Origin: Streptomyces sp. NRRL F-5727
GTDB lineage: Bacteria; Actinomycetota; Actinomycetes; Streptomycetales; Streptomycetaceae
Direction of reading: 5' to 3'
Length of the DNA: 64,000 nt
NCBI RefSeq assembly: GCF_000719555.1
Contig: NZ_JOGX01000026.1
Span: 1 to 64,000 of the forward strand
The notes beneath the pieces are model-generated. The model was given only the letters and a program-made list of their open reading frames with translations, was not told the DNA's origin and ran no database searches. Both the position numbers and the translations under genes were made by a program. Shown piece by piece: positions 48,475 through 56,707 of the stretch (within the stretch, counting starts at the first letter, position 1; each line of letters begins with the position of its first letter).

Positions 48475-49776
48475 TCACGCCCAGCCCTCCGGTCCAGGGA
48501 CGCCAGGAGGCACTGCTGAGAGCAGTCCCGCCGTGGCCAGGACCATCTCGGCCTGGTAGCCGGCCGTACGCGACAGCGGCATGGGCCGGGGCCTGAGGGA
48601 CTTCTCCGCCCGGTGGCACCAGGAGAGAAGGACGGCCTCGCTCTTCGCTCGCAGAGCCTGGCGCTGTTCGCAGTCCGGAGCGGCGGCGAGGAACTGGTCA
48701 GCGTGCCGCAGGAGCATGCCCGCGGCGCGCGCCGGAATGAGGAGGACGAGGTCCTGCTCCCGACTGGCCTCAGGGGTCTCCTGGATCTGCCGGACCATCA
48801 GGCGAGTGATCGAGCAGATCTCCTTCGCGGAGGCCAGGAACACGGTTTCCTGGTCCGAAGCCGCCATGAGTTCGGCGATGAGGTCGCCGAGTACGCAGCG
48901 GGCGTCCTCGAGAATCCCGATGGTCTCCTGGGGGGAAAGCCTGATGGGGGCGGAGGCCCACATCGGGACCTCCGGGAAGAGACCGAAGCCGCCGTGCCGG
49001 GCGGTGTAGTGGGCGCTGCTGGATCCGGCAGGTTCCCACTCGCGGTCGTCGCCCCCGCCGCGAGGACCGTCCGTCTCGGTGACGGCCGGCGGCGCCAAGA
49101 GGAATGCGCCTGCTCCGAAGGAGGGCAGACCGATGCAGTCCGACGGGGTCTCCTCGACACGCAGGCCGTACCGTGCCGCCAGATCCGCCATGGTCTGGGG
49201 GAGGGCGGGCTCGGCGCGGGAGGCCATCGCCCACACGCCGCCGGAGTCGCTGCCGTGCAGCGAGACGGTCAGTGCCGGCCGCAGGTCGTCGATCACACTC
49301 ATGAGGGCGCGGGTCTCCGGCAGAGTCGCGTCGAAGGCGGGGGAGGGGAAGGTCCACTCGGGCTGAGCGGCGGCCACGGGCCGGTACATGCCGCGGTGGT
49401 ACGACTCCAGCGTCGGCGGCCAGGTCGTCGACCACCAGTCCTGGTTGGCGGCGACGCCGTCGGGGTCGGCGCAGCCCACGAGGTGCCAGGAGACCTCCTC
49501 CCGGGCCTGGGGGTGCTCGGCGATGTACCTGGCGAGCGCCGGGATCGCCGCGAGCCCGATCGGCTCGTTCGGGTGCGGGGCGCCGATGACGAGGACCTGC
49601 TTGGGGCCGCCGGGCAGGGTCAACATGGTCATGGCGCGGTCGGCGCGGGAGCGGCCGATCTCGCGGAGGGTGCAGACGGCCGGGTGCTCGGCGGCGGTCT
49701 TCGCCAGCTCCCGGTCCAGCTCCTCCAGCGTGGGCGGCCGGTCGCCGATGTAGGGGGCGAACGGATCAGGGGTCAC
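48475..49776 (-). CDS. M14-family zinc carboxypeptidase-like protein
   Basis: 433 aa. Zn ligands H68 and E71 in IGAPHPNEPIG, a further His in LTVSLHGSDSGG, and a C-terminal GFGLFPEVPMW that gives the catalytic Glu of M14 peptidases. No signal peptide, so intracellular. The C-terminal about 130 residues are helical with no assigned function. GTG 49776 overlaps the stop of the 113-aa gene (GTGA). Its target could be a small peptide. Confidence 0.75.
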   Translation of the reverse strand: MTPDPFAPYIGDRPPTLEELDRELAKTAAEHPAVCTLREIGRSRADRAMTMLTLPGGPKQVLVIGAPHPNEPIGLAAIPALARYIAEHPQAREEVSWHLVGCADPDGVAANQDWWSTTWPPTLESYHRGMYRPVAAAQPEWTFPSPAFDATLPETRALMSVIDDLRPALTVSLHGSDSGGVWAMASRAEPALPQTMADLAARYGLRVEETPSDCIGLPSFGAGAFLLAPPAVTETDGPRGGGDDREWEPAGSSSAHYTARHGGFGLFPEVPMWASAPIRLSPQETIGILEDARCVLGDLIAELMAASDQETVFLASAKEICSITRLMVRQIQETPEASREQDLVLLIPARAAGMLLRHADQFLAAAPDCEQRQALRAKSEAVLLSWCHRAEKSLRPRPMPLSRTAGYQAEMVLATAGLLSAVPPGVPGPEGWA

Positions 49777-50114
49777 GACCAGCCCTCCCCGCGGACGGCG
49801 CCGTCGGTCAGCGGAACGTCTTGGTGGGCGGGCCCCGGCGCGTCGGGCGCGTAGCGGTAGGTGCGGGTGCTGGTGCCTGCCGTGGCGTTGGCCGCGTCGT
49901 GCGGCTGCTCTTCGGCGTGCGGCTCCAGGTCCGGCACGGACGCGGCGGCGAGGCCGCGGACCCTGTCGAACTCGTCGGCGACCAGGCTTCCGGTCAGGGC
50001 GAGACCAGCGGCATTCACGCCGAGGAGCATGAGACCGGGCACGGTTTCGAGGAGATCGAGGGCGGACCACCCGCCTCTGAAGGCGGGAACGGGTAAGCGT
50101 GCCTTGCGGATCAC
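49773..50114 (-). CDS. Hypothetical 113-aa protein between LuxR and M14 genes
   Basis: 113 aa, VIRKARLPVPAFRGGWSALD; residues about 20-45 (LLETVPGLMLLGVNAAGLAL) are hydrophobic, then an acidic Asp/Glu/His/Pro-rich C-terminal half with TRTYRYAPDAPGP. It could be a membrane-associated protein or a substrate of the coupled M14 peptidase. AGGAG 8 nt before GTG 50114; overlaps at both ends (GTGA). No family recognised. Confidence 0.5.
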   Translation of the reverse strand: MIRKARLPVPAFRGGWSALDLLETVPGLMLLGVNAAGLALTGSLVADEFDRVRGLAAASVPDLEPHAEEQPHDAANATAGTSTRTYRYAPDAPGPAHQDVPLTDGAVRGEGWS

Positions 50115-51040
50115 GGAAGTTGCTCCTTTTCGGGAGCGGGGTGGACGAGGCCGGGAAGGAGTTCCCAGACGGCGGCCAGGGCGATGAGGTGCGTGTCGCT
50201 GCGGGCGCCGCACCGCTCACGCAGCTCGCCGACGCGGTCGAGGAACGGGCCGGCGGGCCGAAGGTCTTCGGGAAGGTCGTCCTCCGTGGCGAGACCGGCG
50301 AGGACGCGCAGGACGGTGGGGTCGGCCTTGGCGAGGTCAGGGGCGAGCATCGACACCGGAGGCGGAGAGACGTGGCCGCCCGCGAGCAGGGCGGCGGCCC
50401 TGCGGGCGGCGGTCGGGGCGCCGAAGCGGCGGCCGATCCAGGTCAGGTGCCGACGGACGATCCCGACAGGCAGGCTCAGCTCCTCGGCGATCTGCGCATC
50501 CGACGCCCCGGTGAGCAGCAGCCGCCCGACGTCCCGCTGGGCCGGGGTGAGCGGGCGCGGCGTGACTGTGGCGGCTGCGCGGACCAGCGCCGCCGCGGTG
50601 CCCGGCGGTTCGGCCGGCGAGGGAGCATCGCGGGCGGTCAGGAGCCGGGGGTCGTGCAGCACGCGGTGCAGGTCGGCGGGCGAGGTGGAGCCCAGGCCGG
50701 GGGGCACGGCCCAGTGGACGTCCAGGCCGCCGGTCGTGGTCAGCGGGGGGATGCCTATGGACCGGCCCTTCGGCATGACCCGCACGCCGTGGGGCCAGTC
50801 CTCCGGGAGGACGGAGCCGGACGGCAGGAGGAAGTGCCAGGCCCGCGTCGTGCGGTTGGCGAGGACGGGGCCGGTGCGCGGCCCCAGCGCGGTCAGTGCC
50901 GGGCGGGCGAGGTCGGCTGGGACGCGGATCGCGGTGAAGTCCTCGCCGCAGCGGGCGGGCAGGGTCTGGCTGCTGTCCGGCATCCAGTGCGGCATGTCCC
51001 AGCGGCTCAGGGCCGGACGCGGTCGGGTCCTGGTCGTCAC
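50111..51040 (-). CDS. Protein with C-terminal LuxR-type helix-turn-helix (309 aa)
   Basis: 309 aa. Helix-turn-helix at about 180-240: LTPAQRDVGRLLLTGASDAQIAEELSLPVGIVRRHLTWIGRRFG. The N-terminal about 150 residues (LPARCGEDFTAIRVPADLAR, FLLPSGSVLPEDWPHGVRV, GRSIGIPPL) resemble regions seen beside primase-polymerase-like domains in Streptomyces accessory proteins; no metal-site Asp cluster was found. Coupled by GTGA at both ends. Confidence 0.65.
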   Translation of the reverse strand: MTTRTRPRPALSRWDMPHWMPDSSQTLPARCGEDFTAIRVPADLARPALTALGPRTGPVLANRTTRAWHFLLPSGSVLPEDWPHGVRVMPKGRSIGIPPLTTTGGLDVHWAVPPGLGSTSPADLHRVLHDPRLLTARDAPSPAEPPGTAAALVRAAATVTPRPLTPAQRDVGRLLLTGASDAQIAEELSLPVGIVRRHLTWIGRRFGAPTAARRAAALLAGGHVSPPPVSMLAPDLAKADPTVLRVLAGLATEDDLPEDLRPAGPFLDRVGELRERCGARSDTHLIALAAVWELLPGLVHPAPEKEQLP

Positions 51041-52923
51041 GACTCCGCTCCCGCCGGCTCGGGGATGCCGCAGGCTTCGGGGCTTGCGGTCTTGGCGGTC
51101 GCGTCGAGGTGGGCGATGTGGCTGAACGCCTGCGGGAAGTTGCCGAGCTGGCGGCCGGTGGCGGGGTCGTACTCCTCGGCGAGCAGGCCGAGCCCGTTGC
51201 GGATGGCGAGCAGGCTGGCCAGGGCGATGCGGGCGTCGTCGGGCCGGCCGATCGCGGCGAGGGCCTCGGACAGCCACCCGGTGCAGACGAGGAACCGCCC
51301 CTCTTCACCGGCGAAGCCATCGGCCCCGACCTCGCCGGCGTGGGTCCGGTAGCGCAGGAGGAATCCGTCGTCGGTGCCCAGCTCGCGCTGGACCGCCTCG
51401 ACGGTGCCGATGAAGCGCTTGTCGTCGGCGGGCAGGAAGCCGGCGAGCAGGCCGTGCAGGAGCGAGGCGTCCAGCTCCCGCGACCCGTAGGACTGGGTGA
51501 AGGCGTTGAGGTCGGAGTTGTATCCGTGCTCGCACACCTCGGCGTGGATCTTCTCGCGCAGCGCCCGGAGCCGGTCCAGGGGGCCGTCGGCGTGGCCGGC
51601 CTCGATGGTGAGGACGGCCCGGTCGACGGTCGCCCAGGCCATCATCTTGGAGTGGGTGAAGTGCCGTTCGGGCCCGCGCATCTCCCAGATGCCCGAATCC
51701 GGCCGGCCCCAGACCTGCTCCAGTTCCGTGGCGAGCGCGACGACGAGAGCGCCGAGACGCCGGGCCCAGCTGCCGTCTGCCAGGGCGAGCTCGTGGAGCT
51801 CCATGGAGAGTTCGCCGTAGACGTCGATCTGGAGCTGGCCCGCGGCGGCGTTGCCGATACGGACCGGCTTCGATCCCTCGTACCCCGGCAGCCAGTCCAG
51901 CTCCCGCTCGGGAAGCTCCGTCTCGCCGCCGACACCGAACATGATCTGCAGGCGACCGGCGCCGCTGATGGCCTGCGCCGCCCACATCGCCCAGGAGAGC
52001 GCCTCGCGCAGGTATCCGTACCGGCGAAGGGTGCCGGCGGCGAAGGCGTCGTCGCGCAGCCAGCCGTAGCGGTAGTCGAAGTTGCGGGTGCCGCCGATCT
52101 CCTCCGGCAGGGAGGTGGTCGGGGCGGCCACGATCGCGCCCGTCGGGGCGTAGATCAGGGCGCCCAGGGTGAGCAGGGAGCGGACGACCGCCTCGCGGTC
52201 CGGACCGGTGTAGGTGCAGCGGGCCGCCCACGCCTCCCAGAAGTCGAGCGTGAACTGCAGCAGGGCGTCGTCGACGGGGACGGGCGGCGGACTGTCCACG
52301 CCCTCCCGCCAGGAGAGCCCGAAGGCGACCGTCTCACCTTCCGCGACGGTGAAGTCCGCGACGAGATCGGAGCCTTCGATGCGTACGCGGGCGTCGGCGT
52401 CGAGCCACAGCCGGGCGTCTTCGCCCTGGGGGAGGTCGATGGCGTGCCGGTGGTCGAAGGCAGTGATCCGGGGCGCGGTGCGTCCGTAGTCCGGGCGGGC
52501 CCGCAGCAGCGACCGCATGGTCACCTTGCCGGTCACGCCGGTCACGATCCGCACCAGGCGCGGGGACCCGCCGCCGGGCACCATGAAGTCGCGGACGGCA
52601 GCCGTGCCGGTGTCGCAGACCCATGTGGTCTCAAGGACAAGGGAGTCGCCCACGTACCGGCGGCTCGAGCCCGGGACGGCGGTGGCGTCCATGAGGCAGG
52701 CGGGCGCGATCTGCCAGAAGCCGTGGTCCTCGGTGCCCAGGAGGCTTGCCAAGACGGCGGGGGAGTCGAAGCGCGGCATGCACAGCCAGACGACGGAGCC
52801 GTCCCGGCGGACCAAGGCGCTGCCCTTCTGGTCGCCCAGCAGCCCGTGGTCCTCGATCCGCGGACCGGCGGCGAGCGTGGGGCCGGCGGTGTGCTGGCGG
52901 GGGATGTAGGGCAGGGCAGTCAC
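51037..52923 (-). CDS. Glycoside hydrolase family 15 (glucoamylase/trehalase type)
   Basis: 628 aa. N-terminal beta-domain (IEDHGLLGDQKGSALVRRDG, WLCMPRFDSPAVLASLLG) and (alpha/alpha)6 catalytic domain with TRNFDYRYGWLRDDAFAAGT, where the Asp-rich loop is the GH15 signature, and GFLPADDKRFIGTVEA. Actinobacterial homologues are intracellular trehalases or glucoamylases. GTG 52923 coupled to the DUF5999 gene (GTGA). A sugar enzyme inside a regulator array is unusual. Confidence 0.85.
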   Translation of the reverse strand: MTALPYIPRQHTAGPTLAAGPRIEDHGLLGDQKGSALVRRDGSVVWLCMPRFDSPAVLASLLGTEDHGFWQIAPACLMDATAVPGSSRRYVGDSLVLETTWVCDTGTAAVRDFMVPGGGSPRLVRIVTGVTGKVTMRSLLRARPDYGRTAPRITAFDHRHAIDLPQGEDARLWLDADARVRIEGSDLVADFTVAEGETVAFGLSWREGVDSPPPVPVDDALLQFTLDFWEAWAARCTYTGPDREAVVRSLLTLGALIYAPTGAIVAAPTTSLPEEIGGTRNFDYRYGWLRDDAFAAGTLRRYGYLREALSWAMWAAQAISGAGRLQIMFGVGGETELPERELDWLPGYEGSKPVRIGNAAAGQLQIDVYGELSMELHELALADGSWARRLGALVVALATELEQVWGRPDSGIWEMRGPERHFTHSKMMAWATVDRAVLTIEAGHADGPLDRLRALREKIHAEVCEHGYNSDLNAFTQSYGSRELDASLLHGLLAGFLPADDKRFIGTVEAVQRELGTDDGFLLRYRTHAGEVGADGFAGEEGRFLVCTGWLSEALAAIGRPDDARIALASLLAIRNGLGLLAEEYDPATGRQLGNFPQAFSHIAHLDATAKTASPEACGIPEPAGAES

Positions 52924-53114
52924 GCGGCCACCGCCGTCGTGGGGCGGTGCGGGGCGATGATCCGGCCGTCGGGCAGCAGCTCGCCGGTGTCCTCGAAGAG
53001 CAGCACGCCGTTGCACAGCAGGGTCCAGCCCTGCTCGGGGTGGGACGCGGTCGGGCGGGCCGCCTCCCGGTCGGCGGAGTCGGCGGTGGGGCAGGCGGGT
53101 TGGTGCTGGCACAT
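52920..53114 (-). CDS. DUF5999 family small protein (64 aa)
   Basis: 64 aa, MCQHQPACPTADSADREAAR ... GWTLLCNGVLLFEDTGELLP. The pattern matches DUF5999, a small Streptomyces family of unknown function. Three Cys residues (2, 8, 34). AAGGA precedes the ATG. Confidence 0.75.
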   Translation of the reverse strand: MCQHQPACPTADSADREAARPTASHPEQGWTLLCNGVLLFEDTGELLPDGRIIAPHRPTTAVAA

Positions 53115-53183
53115 GCGGCAGTCCTTGAGCGAGAAGGAGCAGGGAAGAGGACAGAGGCGGGCGAGGCCGGAAGCGGCCGGGGA

Positions 53184-53975
53184 TCAGGCGGACCGGCGAC
53201 GATCAGGGCCGAGGATCGGGTCGGCGGCAAAGCCGTGCCGCGGCTGGAACGCCGCGTCCCGCCAGCCCCAGCTCACGCGGTACGGTCGGCCGGGCTGCGA
53301 GGGCTTCGTGACCCACAGGGGGGCGTAGCCCTCGCGGTCGGCGAGGAAGCGGGCGGCGACGAGCGCTTCCTCGCCGTCGGCGATGTCGAGGTGCCGGGTG
53401 GGGGAGCGCCCGGTGGCCGGGGCCGCCAGGCGGTAGCCGCTGAGCAGGGGCACGATCAGCCCCCGCCCGGTCTCTGGCAGGCGCGAACGCTGGGCGTGCA
53501 GGGCGGCGAGGTCGGCGGCGAACGGGACGTTGCCGAGGATCTGCCGCTGCCAGGCGTGCCGGATCAGCGAGGGCCGCGTCGTGGCCTTGAGCCTGGCGGA
53601 GGTCTTCTCCAGCAGGTAGGTCGCCTGGTAGGAGGTCATTGCCCGCCGGCGTGCGTAGGCGGTGAGGGTCTTGCCGGCGGCGAGCGCACGGACCACGTCG
53701 AACCCGTCCGCGTCCAGGAGGAGCGGGTGGAGCAGAGGGGGAGGTGGCACAGCGCCGCAGGCGTAGCCGTGGTGGACGAGATGCGGCCGGACCACGGTCT
53801 CCAGACCGAAGCACCGGGCGATCTGGTCGAGGCGGTACCGCACGCGCGCGACGGTTCCCAGCCCGAGCCGGGCCGCCACCTCCGGGTCCCTGTGGCCGTC
53901 GGCGATCAGCTCCAGGACCTGCCGTTCCAGGGGAGGCAAGGAAGCCGTGACGAGCGAGGGCGTGAGGGCGGTCAT
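53184..53975 (-). CDS. LuxR-like HTH protein (263 aa)
   Basis: 263 aa. LuxR-type helix-turn-helix at the N-terminus: LPPLERQVLELIADGHRDPEVAARLGLGTVARVRYRL. A second helical region with TAYARRRAMTSYQATYLLEK may be another HTH. The C-terminal third carries an alpha/beta segment (DGEEALVAARFLADREGYAPLWV). No sensor domain recognised. ATGA overlap with the preceding gene. Confidence 0.55.
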   Translation of the reverse strand: MTALTPSLVTASLPPLERQVLELIADGHRDPEVAARLGLGTVARVRYRLDQIARCFGLETVVRPHLVHHGYACGAVPPPPLLHPLLLDADGFDVVRALAAGKTLTAYARRRAMTSYQATYLLEKTSARLKATTRPSLIRHAWQRQILGNVPFAADLAALHAQRSRLPETGRGLIVPLLSGYRLAAPATGRSPTRHLDIADGEEALVAARFLADREGYAPLWVTKPSQPGRPYRVSWGWRDAAFQPRHGFAADPILGPDRRRSA

Positions 53976-54763
53976 GCCGCTCCCGCCGCGGTCTCATCTA
54001 CAGCGGGGCTCTGCTGGAGACCGGGAGCACTCGCGCGGGCGCCGGTGTCCAGTGCGACGGCGCTTCCGCTGGCGCGGAGCTCCACCAGCTTCCTTTCGGC
54101 CAGGTCCGCGAGCGCCAGGTCGACGTACGCGGCCGGCACCCGAAGACGCCTGGCCAGCGGTCGGCGGGGAATCCGGGCGGCGGGCTTCAGCGCCCCTGTC
54201 TGGATGAGCTGTTCGATCTCCTTGGCGACCGACCCGACCGAGGGGCAGGGGGCGAGCGTCTCGCGCAGCGCCCGCAGCATCTCCCGGCCCTGGCCGACGA
54301 GGACGCACGCCTGGGCGTAGGTGCCCCGGACCGACTGCTCGGGAGGGGTGAGCGCCGCGATCCACACGTCCCACCGGGCCCGGTCGGCCGGCGAGTCCGT
54401 CGTGTCGCGCCGGGTCCGGGCGAGGCTGAGCCACGGCTGCGTCGAGGCGTAGACGCGGTGGAAGGCACCCTCGATGGCTTCCACCGGCCAGTCGGTGCGC
54501 CGGCCGGTCACCGGCCGTAGCGCGTCGATGTCGGCTGTCAGCATGGTCGCCGTCCGTGCGACGGCCGGGTCCGCCGGGCGGCGGAGAGGGAGAAGAGGCA
54601 CGGTCACTCCGAAGTCGAGAACGGGGAGGCGGCGCGGTAGACGAGGAAGCCGGCGGTCTCGTCGGGGTCCGGCCGCCGCGGGCTTCTTCTGCCTGAGCCG
54701 GACGCTCAGCCCGGTCAGGCCGAGCGGCAGCAGGGCGACGACCACGGTGAAGGCGTCGGTCAC
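53972..54763 (-). CDS. Winged-helix regulator with N-terminal hydrophobic segment
   Basis: 263 aa from GTG 54763, chosen because it overlaps the preceding stop as GTGA. This start gives a hydrophobic segment VTDAFTVVVALLPLGLTGLS (possible membrane anchor) and a basic stretch. An internal ATG at 54544 would give a soluble 190-aa form. Residues about 90-180 are helical (QPWLSLARTRRDTTDSPADR), and a GntR-like winged helix follows (EIEQLIQTGALKP, PRRPLARRLRVPAAYVDLAL). Its middle and end resemble the first half of the 405-aa protein at 56704. Confidence 0.6.
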   Translation of the reverse strand: MTDAFTVVVALLPLGLTGLSVRLRQKKPAAAGPRRDRRLPRLPRRLPVLDFGVTVPLLPLRRPADPAVARTATMLTADIDALRPVTGRRTDWPVEAIEGAFHRVYASTQPWLSLARTRRDTTDSPADRARWDVWIAALTPPEQSVRGTYAQACVLVGQGREMLRALRETLAPCPSVGSVAKEIEQLIQTGALKPAARIPRRPLARRLRVPAAYVDLALADLAERKLVELRASGSAVALDTGARASAPGLQQSPAVDETAAGAA

Positions 54764-55479
54764 GGCTCGCCCCCCGTTCGTCCGGCGGAGCCGACGAGAA
54801 CGTGCAGCGCGCGCTCGACGACGTCGGGGTACTCCGCCCGCGTCCACCCGCCCCGGCGCATCGCTGCCCGCAGGTCGGCCAGGAGAAGAGCCTCCCGGGC
54901 CTCCCGCGAAGGGTCGAGGACGTACGTCCCGGGCGTCTCGAACGTCTGGTTCGGGCGCAGCAGGCCCTCCAGCCTCAGCTGGACCAAGGCCACCTGAACC
55001 GTCGTCCGTGACGTGTCGAACTCGATGGCGAGGGACTGCTGGGACGGCATTCGCTCGCCGGGCTGGTAGGTGTGGTCGGTGAGCCGCCGCCGGATCGCCT
55101 CCACGACCAGGTCGGTCGCGGTGCTGGTGCGGCGCTGCGGCCGGCCTGCGGGCTCGAGGGCCCGCACACCGGGAAACCCGTCGAGCGCGACCAGGCCCTC
55201 GTCACGCAGGACACGGGTCACGGCCGTGGCCATGAGCTGGGTCTCGCCGAAACGGGCCCGCAGGCCGGCCTGGGTGCGCACCGTCCCGGGCCGCCAGACG
55301 CCCGAGCGCAGCTCCTCGCGGAGGGTGAGGAGCATCGGAAGGTCAGGACCCGCACCTGCTCCGTGGGCGCGGGGGAGCTGCTGCGCGCCAACCCCCGTCC
55401 GGTCGGGACCGGGCATGCCGGGGTCCGCTGGGGGGAGTGCCGGGGCGGCGTTCCGGCGGATCGTCGAAGAGGCCCTCAT
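54760..55479 (-). CDS. Double winged-helix (GntR-like) regulator
   Basis: 239 aa. Two GntR-type winged helices: LREELRSGVWRPGTVRTQAGLRARFG and AIRRRLTDHTYQPGERMPSQQ, the latter followed by SLAIEFDTSRTTVQVALVQL. ATGA coupling with the 55-aa gene. No ligand-binding domain. It is similar in order to the second half of the 405-aa protein at 56704. Confidence 0.7.
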   Translation of the reverse strand: MRASSTIRRNAAPALPPADPGMPGPDRTGVGAQQLPRAHGAGAGPDLPMLLTLREELRSGVWRPGTVRTQAGLRARFGETQLMATAVTRVLRDEGLVALDGFPGVRALEPAGRPQRRTSTATDLVVEAIRRRLTDHTYQPGERMPSQQSLAIEFDTSRTTVQVALVQLRLEGLLRPNQTFETPGTYVLDPSREAREALLLADLRAAMRRGGWTRAEYPDVVERALHVLVGSAGRTGGEP

Positions 55480-55643
55480 GGGCAGGCTCCCTTCTGGTCG
55501 TCTTGGGCGTGCTTGTCGTCGTGGGGCGGTGGCGCTGCTCCTGTGTTGCCGGGGCGCCGGCCCGGCAGGCGGGGCACGATCTCCACGAGGAAGAGAGCCG
55601 CGCCGCAGAACGTGGCGACGAACAGGGCTCCCCACCAGGTCAT
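55476..55643 (-). CDS. Small membrane protein (55 aa)
   Basis: 55 aa, MTWWGALFVATFCGAALFLV then EIVPRLPGRRPG and a charged tail HDDKHAQDDQKGACP. One N-terminal membrane helix and a soluble C-terminus with one Cys. GGAGGAAACCG before the ATG, ATGA overlap downstream. No family recognised. Confidence 0.6.
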   Translation of the reverse strand: MTWWGALFVATFCGAALFLVEIVPRLPGRRPGNTGAAPPPHDDKHAQDDQKGACP

Positions 55644-55726
55644 CGGTTTCCTCCGGTCTGCGGCCGCTGCCGCACCAAGTGGTCGGCCAGGGCACTGCCC
55701 CCCACTCCCAGGGGGCGTATCTGCAT
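55640..55726 (-). CDS. Possible 28-aa coupled peptide
   Basis: MQIRPLGVGGSALADHLVRQ followed by RPQTGGNR and a TGA that overlaps the ATG of the 55-aa gene (ATGA). No Shine-Dalgarno precedes its ATG, so it would have to be leaderless. Support is the overlap and a plausible composition only. Confidence 0.35.
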   Translation of the reverse strand: MQIRPLGVGGSALADHLVRQRPQTGGNR

Positions 55727-55877
55727 AAAAGGGGTGATCTTGGGGTGTGGGGTGCCGTGCCGTCCCCGGACTCCTGGTCCAGGCGAAGGGGGGAGGGCCG
55801 GCCGCGAGCTCCCCCACGGAGGTGCGGCCGGGGCGCGGACGGGTGCGCCGCCTCCCTCGGGTGAGGAAGGCCCCGGT

Positions 55878-56099
55878 TCAGGTCCGCGCCGTCAGGACGG
55901 TGCGGGACGGCCCTTCGGCGTCAGTTGATGGCGGGCCGGCACGTGTGTTCGGCCTGCCGAACGAGCCCAGCCGGGTGTCGTAATGGTCTTGCGGTGGCAG
56001 GTCCTCATCGTCCGGCGCCCGTGCCAGGCCCTCGTCGCCGAGCCCTCGGGCCTTCTGCCGGAGGCTCTCGGCCGCCTCCGAGGCGGCAGCTGTGGTCAT
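55878..56099 (-). CDS. Hypothetical 73-aa hydrophilic protein
   Basis: 73 aa, MTTAAASEAAESLRQKARGL then an acidic and Pro/Ser/Thr-rich remainder (DDEDLPPQDHYDTRLGSFGR). Likely disordered. ATG overlaps the stop of the preceding gene (ATGA). A 151-bp gap follows before the 28-aa reading frame; no feature other than G-rich sequence was noted there. Confidence 0.45.
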   Translation of the reverse strand: MTTAAASEAAESLRQKARGLGDEGLARAPDDEDLPPQDHYDTRLGSFGRPNTRAGPPSTDAEGPSRTVLTART

Positions 56100-56707
56100 G
56101 CCGCGCCCACGAGGACAGCGGGCGCCGCCGCGCCGAAGCACGGGTCCGCGGCTAGACGGTCACGCAGCTTTTCCAGTGCGAGGCCGGCGGGCGGGAGTCC
56201 CACCGCGGCCCGGCGCGCGTCGAGGTCGCCGGCCGGTTCGGACACCGCCTGCCGCTCGGGCCCCTCGGGGCCGAGGCGGTACTGGGTGCCGTAAAGCTGC
56301 GGCAGGTCCCCGTTGACGAGACACCGGTCGTAGAGATGAGCCCACTGCCACAGAGAGGCGGTGCCCCGGTCCACGGCCTCGTGCATCAGCCGGGAGGCGA
56401 GCCGCTGGATGTCGGCCCGGGTGTCGGCGCGAAGGGCGAGACGCCACGCGGCCCTCCCGCCCTCCTCGCCGACGAGCGGCACGCCGGGCCAGCCGTAGTC
56501 CGAGATGGCCCGCGCCAGGAACGCGGTGTTGACGTGATCCATGTGGCGGCCGGCGCCGACCAGCTGGTCGGCCGGCTGCATCCGGGCCAGCCGGGCCCAG
56601 TGCTCGTCAGCCCTCTCCGCCCGGGCGATCAGTTCGCGCGCGAGGTAGGGGTGCATCGGGGCGGTACTCATCGCGCTCCGGGGCTGGGGCAGGCGGCCGG
56701 TGCTCAC
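56096..56707 (-). CDS. Hypothetical protein of the DUF6624-like type (203 aa)
   Basis: 203 aa. Segments RAERADEHWARLARM, DHVNTAFLARAISDYGWPGVPLVGEEGGRAAW, SLWQWAHLYDRCLVNGDLPQLYGTQY. The pattern (helix, D-x-x-N-T, GWP, YGTQ) fits the DUF6624-like family found in actinobacteria; function unknown. GTG 56707 overlaps the preceding stop (GTGA). Confidence 0.6.
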   Translation of the reverse strand: MSTGRLPQPRSAMSTAPMHPYLARELIARAERADEHWARLARMQPADQLVGAGRHMDHVNTAFLARAISDYGWPGVPLVGEEGGRAAWRLALRADTRADIQRLASRLMHEAVDRGTASLWQWAHLYDRCLVNGDLPQLYGTQYRLGPEGPERQAVSEPAGDLDARRAAVGLPPAGLALEKLRDRLAADPCFGAAAPAVLVGAA

